Positions 62,621 through 64,000 of a DNA stretch of 64,000 bases are shown here, piece by piece. How positions within the stretch are numbered: position 1 is the stretch's first letter; the number at the start of each line of letters is the position of its first letter. Below the pieces are notes generated by a model, which did not search any database, was not told where the DNA came from, and was given only the letters and a program-made list of their open reading frames with translations. A program made the position numbers and the translations under genes. This DNA comes from an uncultured Flavonifractor sp. (GTDB taxonomy: Bacteria > Bacillota > Clostridia > Oscillospirales > Oscillospiraceae): NCBI GenBank assembly GCA_947346365.1, contig CANAAV010000001.1, positions 214,695 through 278,694 on the forward strand, read 5' to 3'.

Positions 62621-62665
62621 AAAGTTACCAAAAACAACACATTTCGCTGAAAGGGTGCTAAAGCC

Positions 62666-62926
62666 ATGAGGAAAAGTTGCGTGAAGCAGGACGGCTATCC
62701 CATCAAAAAGACCGACCTCGTTCGTGAGGCAGTCGCCGCCGGGAACATGAAGAAGGCGCTGTCCATCGCCAAGGACTTCCGGCTCGGCATCAGCAAGGAG
62801 CAGCGGAGCCTGATGGCGAGGGCCTACGAATGTATGGTGCACCCCGCCTTCTATACCTCCATTGGAATCGACCTTTCCCAGGCGATTCAGGAGGGCATAT
62901 CCGTTGTCACCGCATTGTACCAATAA
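62666..62926 (+). CDS. Small phage protein before the terminase genes
   Basis: 86 residues, helical, with a cysteine near each end of the fold (KSCVKQDG, YECMVHP). Start ATG 62666 follows GAAAGGGTG. Family not recognised; similar small proteins occur just upstream of terminase in gut phages (inference). It has its own TTGACG promoter and a downstream terminator. Confidence 0.6.
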   Translation: MRKSCVKQDGYPIKKTDLVREAVAAGNMKKALSIAKDFRLGISKEQRSLMARAYECMVHPAFYTSIGIDLSQAIQEGISVVTALYQ

Positions 62927-62958
62927 CCATACTCCCAGAAGAACATCGTCGTTTCTAC

Positions 62959-62990
62959 GGCCTCTCATGTGCAACCATGAGGGGCCTTTT
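62959..62990 (+). terminator. Terminator before the packaging genes
   Basis: GGCCTCTCATG pairs with CATGAGGGGCC (one G-U) around a 6-base loop, then TTTT. It separates the cassette region from the terminase genes, so late transcription may need antitermination or a separate promoter. Confidence 0.65.
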
Positions 62991-63016
62991 CATGTCCGCA
63001 GAAGAGAGGTGGTGAT

Positions 63017-63532
63017 GTGGCAAACCCGAATGGGAATCCCCAGAACCTCAAACCAGTCCGAACCAAGAAAGAAGCAAAAAAACGTGGGGCCGCTGGCGGC
63101 AAGAAAAGCGGGGAGACCCGCAGGAAGAAAAGAGACGCCAAACAGGCCATCCAACTCGTCCTGAACATGGCTGCCACCGGGAACCTCGACAAGAAGCTGG
63201 AGGGGCTTGGGTTTGATGAAGAAGACCGCACGAACATGACCGGCATCACCGTCGCCATGATGATGCAGGCTGTCAACGGGAACGTCAAAGCCTACAAGGT
63301 GCTGATGGACTACGGCGGCTTCCACCCAGATCAGAAGCAGAGGGACAAGGAAAGCGAGGCCCGTATCCGAAGGATGGACGAGGGTGCCTACCTGCCCGCA
63401 GGCGGCGCAGACGATGACGGCGGGGACGATGTTGTCGTAGTCCTCCCCGACAATGGACGTGGAGACGGCCCGGAACCCGTCATGGAACCTCCAGAAAGCA
63501 CCGGGAAGGAGGACGAGGACGGCGATGGGTAA
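63017..63532 (+). CDS. Probable small terminase subunit or packaging accessory
   Basis: 171 residues, start GTG 63017 behind AGAGGTGG. N-terminus very basic (KKEAKKRGAAGGKKSGETRR, about 18-37), a helical middle (MTGITVAMMMQAVNGNVKAY) and a strongly acidic C-terminus. It occupies the small-terminase position and overlaps the large terminase by 8 bases. The family match itself is weak. Confidence 0.55.
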   Translation: MANPNGNPQNLKPVRTKKEAKKRGAAGGKKSGETRRKKRDAKQAIQLVLNMAATGNLDKKLEGLGFDEEDRTNMTGITVAMMMQAVNGNVKAYKVLMDYGGFHPDQKQRDKESEARIRRMDEGAYLPAGGADDDGGDDVVVVLPDNGRGDGPEPVMEPPESTGKEDEDGDG

Positions 63533-64000
63533 GATTATACTCCAGCCCCAGCCTGGGCCCCAGACGGCGTTTATGGCGTCCTCCGCAGATGTGGTGGTAT
63601 ACGGCGGCGCCGCCGGAGGCGGGAAGACCTACGGCCTGCTGCTGTCCGCCCTCCGGTACAAGAACGTCGATGGGTACAACTGCACCGTGTTCCGCCGGAC
63701 GTACAAGCAGGTGTTTTCCCCTGGTGGCCTGTGGGATGAGGCCACCAAGATGTACGCCGGGATACGAGGCGCCCAGGCAAGGGTGTCGAACGGAGAGTGG
63801 AGGTTCAGAGATAAGCGAGGCCGCCCAGCCGGCAAGGTGCTGTTCAAGCACATCGGAAGCGATGCAGAGCTGCCCAATTATCAGGGCAGCCAGATTTGTG
63901 GCTTGTGCTTCGACGAGCTGACACACTTCAACGAACACCAGTTCTTCTATATGCTGTCCCGTAACCGTTCGACCTGCGGCGTCAGGCCCTATGTCAAGGC
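63525..64000 (+). CDS. terL: Large terminase subunit (partial, runs off the edge)
   Basis: 158 codons visible, open to the window end. The frame starts at ATG 63525 (MGKIILQPQPG). Walker A-like YGGAAGGGKTYGLLLSAL lies at about 24-41, followed by FRRTYKQVF (adenine/Q region) and the Walker B-type ICGLCFDELTHF near 125-136. This is the ATPase half of a phage packaging motor; the nuclease half lies outside the window. Confidence 0.9.
   Translation, partial: MGKIILQPQPGPQTAFMASSADVVVYGGAAGGGKTYGLLLSALRYKNVDGYNCTVFRRTYKQVFSPGGLWDEATKMYAGIRGAQARVSNGEWRFRDKRGRPAGKVLFKHIGSDAELPNYQGSQICGLCFDELTHFNEHQFFYMLSRNRSTCGVRPYVK

Larger units (their letters stand above)
48405..64000. mobile_element. Prophage (left part, continues past the window)
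   Basis: From the end of queA the gene style changes to integrase, CI-like repressor, lytic-strand replication genes, cargo genes and terminase. The left boundary lies between 48,405 and the recombinase stop at 48,447; the attachment core cannot be fixed because the right end is not in view. No tRNA gene marks the site. Terminase genes at the right edge mean head and tail genes should follow. Confidence 0.85.

Noticed and set aside
48405-64000. CRISPR arrays or tRNA genes in or near the prophage
   Set aside because: No regularly spaced repeats and no cloverleaf with a CCA-proximal TTCGA motif were found.

Overview
The window looks like a GC-rich, endospore-forming Clostridia chromosome, most likely Oscillospiraceae (Flavonifractor/Lawsonibacter-like; inferred from gene content and style, not from a database search). 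Sporulation genes (spoVM, a SipL-type SPOCS+LysM protein, spoIVA, sigH), RemA, a tyrosine T-box, a class A-like RNase P RNA and CdaA/CdaR all fit a Gram-positive spore former. Almost all genes have clear Shine-Dalgarno sites and many overlap by 1-4 bases.

Bases 1-48,400 are a dense core region. In order: a DUF3343/cysteine desulfurase-like pair; the c-di-AMP pair cdaA-cdaR with an RseC-like, a DUF5685 and a DnaJ-like gene; a yicC-remA-gmk-rpoZ-priA-def-fmt-peptidase-rsmB-rlmN-prpC-prkC-rsgA run; the spore-coat basement set spoVM, sipL and spoIVA, with a short-chain fatty acid transporter lying between the last two; a Crp/Fnr regulator divergent from leuCDB; ruvC-ruvA-ruvB; sigH; trmK and nif3-like; yebC; an SDR; rnpB; a T-box-controlled zinc-ribbon gene plus tyrS; two GNATs; an AI-2E-type permease; a LytTR/DUF3021 pair; the lysine genes asd-dapA-dapB; a SpoIID/LytB-domain protein; and queA, which appears to begin at an AUA codon overlapping the previous stop.

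From about 48,405 to the right edge lies the left part of a prophage inserted right after queA. It has a large serine recombinase and a CI-like repressor on the minus strand. A divergent lytic strand follows, with a small XRE gene, a duplicated replication-initiator domain, a UDP-galactopyranose mutase embedded between replication genes, and a DnaC-like loader. A nuclease-like cargo gene with its own promoter sits on the opposite strand. Next comes a compact enzyme cassette (ParB-like, ATP-grasp, glycosyltransferase-like, PLP decarboxylase, RarA-C-like, GNAT), and then the packaging genes (probable small terminase, partial large terminase).

The strongest candidates for an undescribed system are the enzyme cassette at 57,747-62,574, possibly linked to the UDP-galactopyranose mutase, and the oppositely transcribed nuclease with a mutable poly-C tract at its end. 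Three copies of a palindromic operator link the repressor region to an internal promoter that reads straight into a terminator hairpin and would yield a transcript of about 40 nt.
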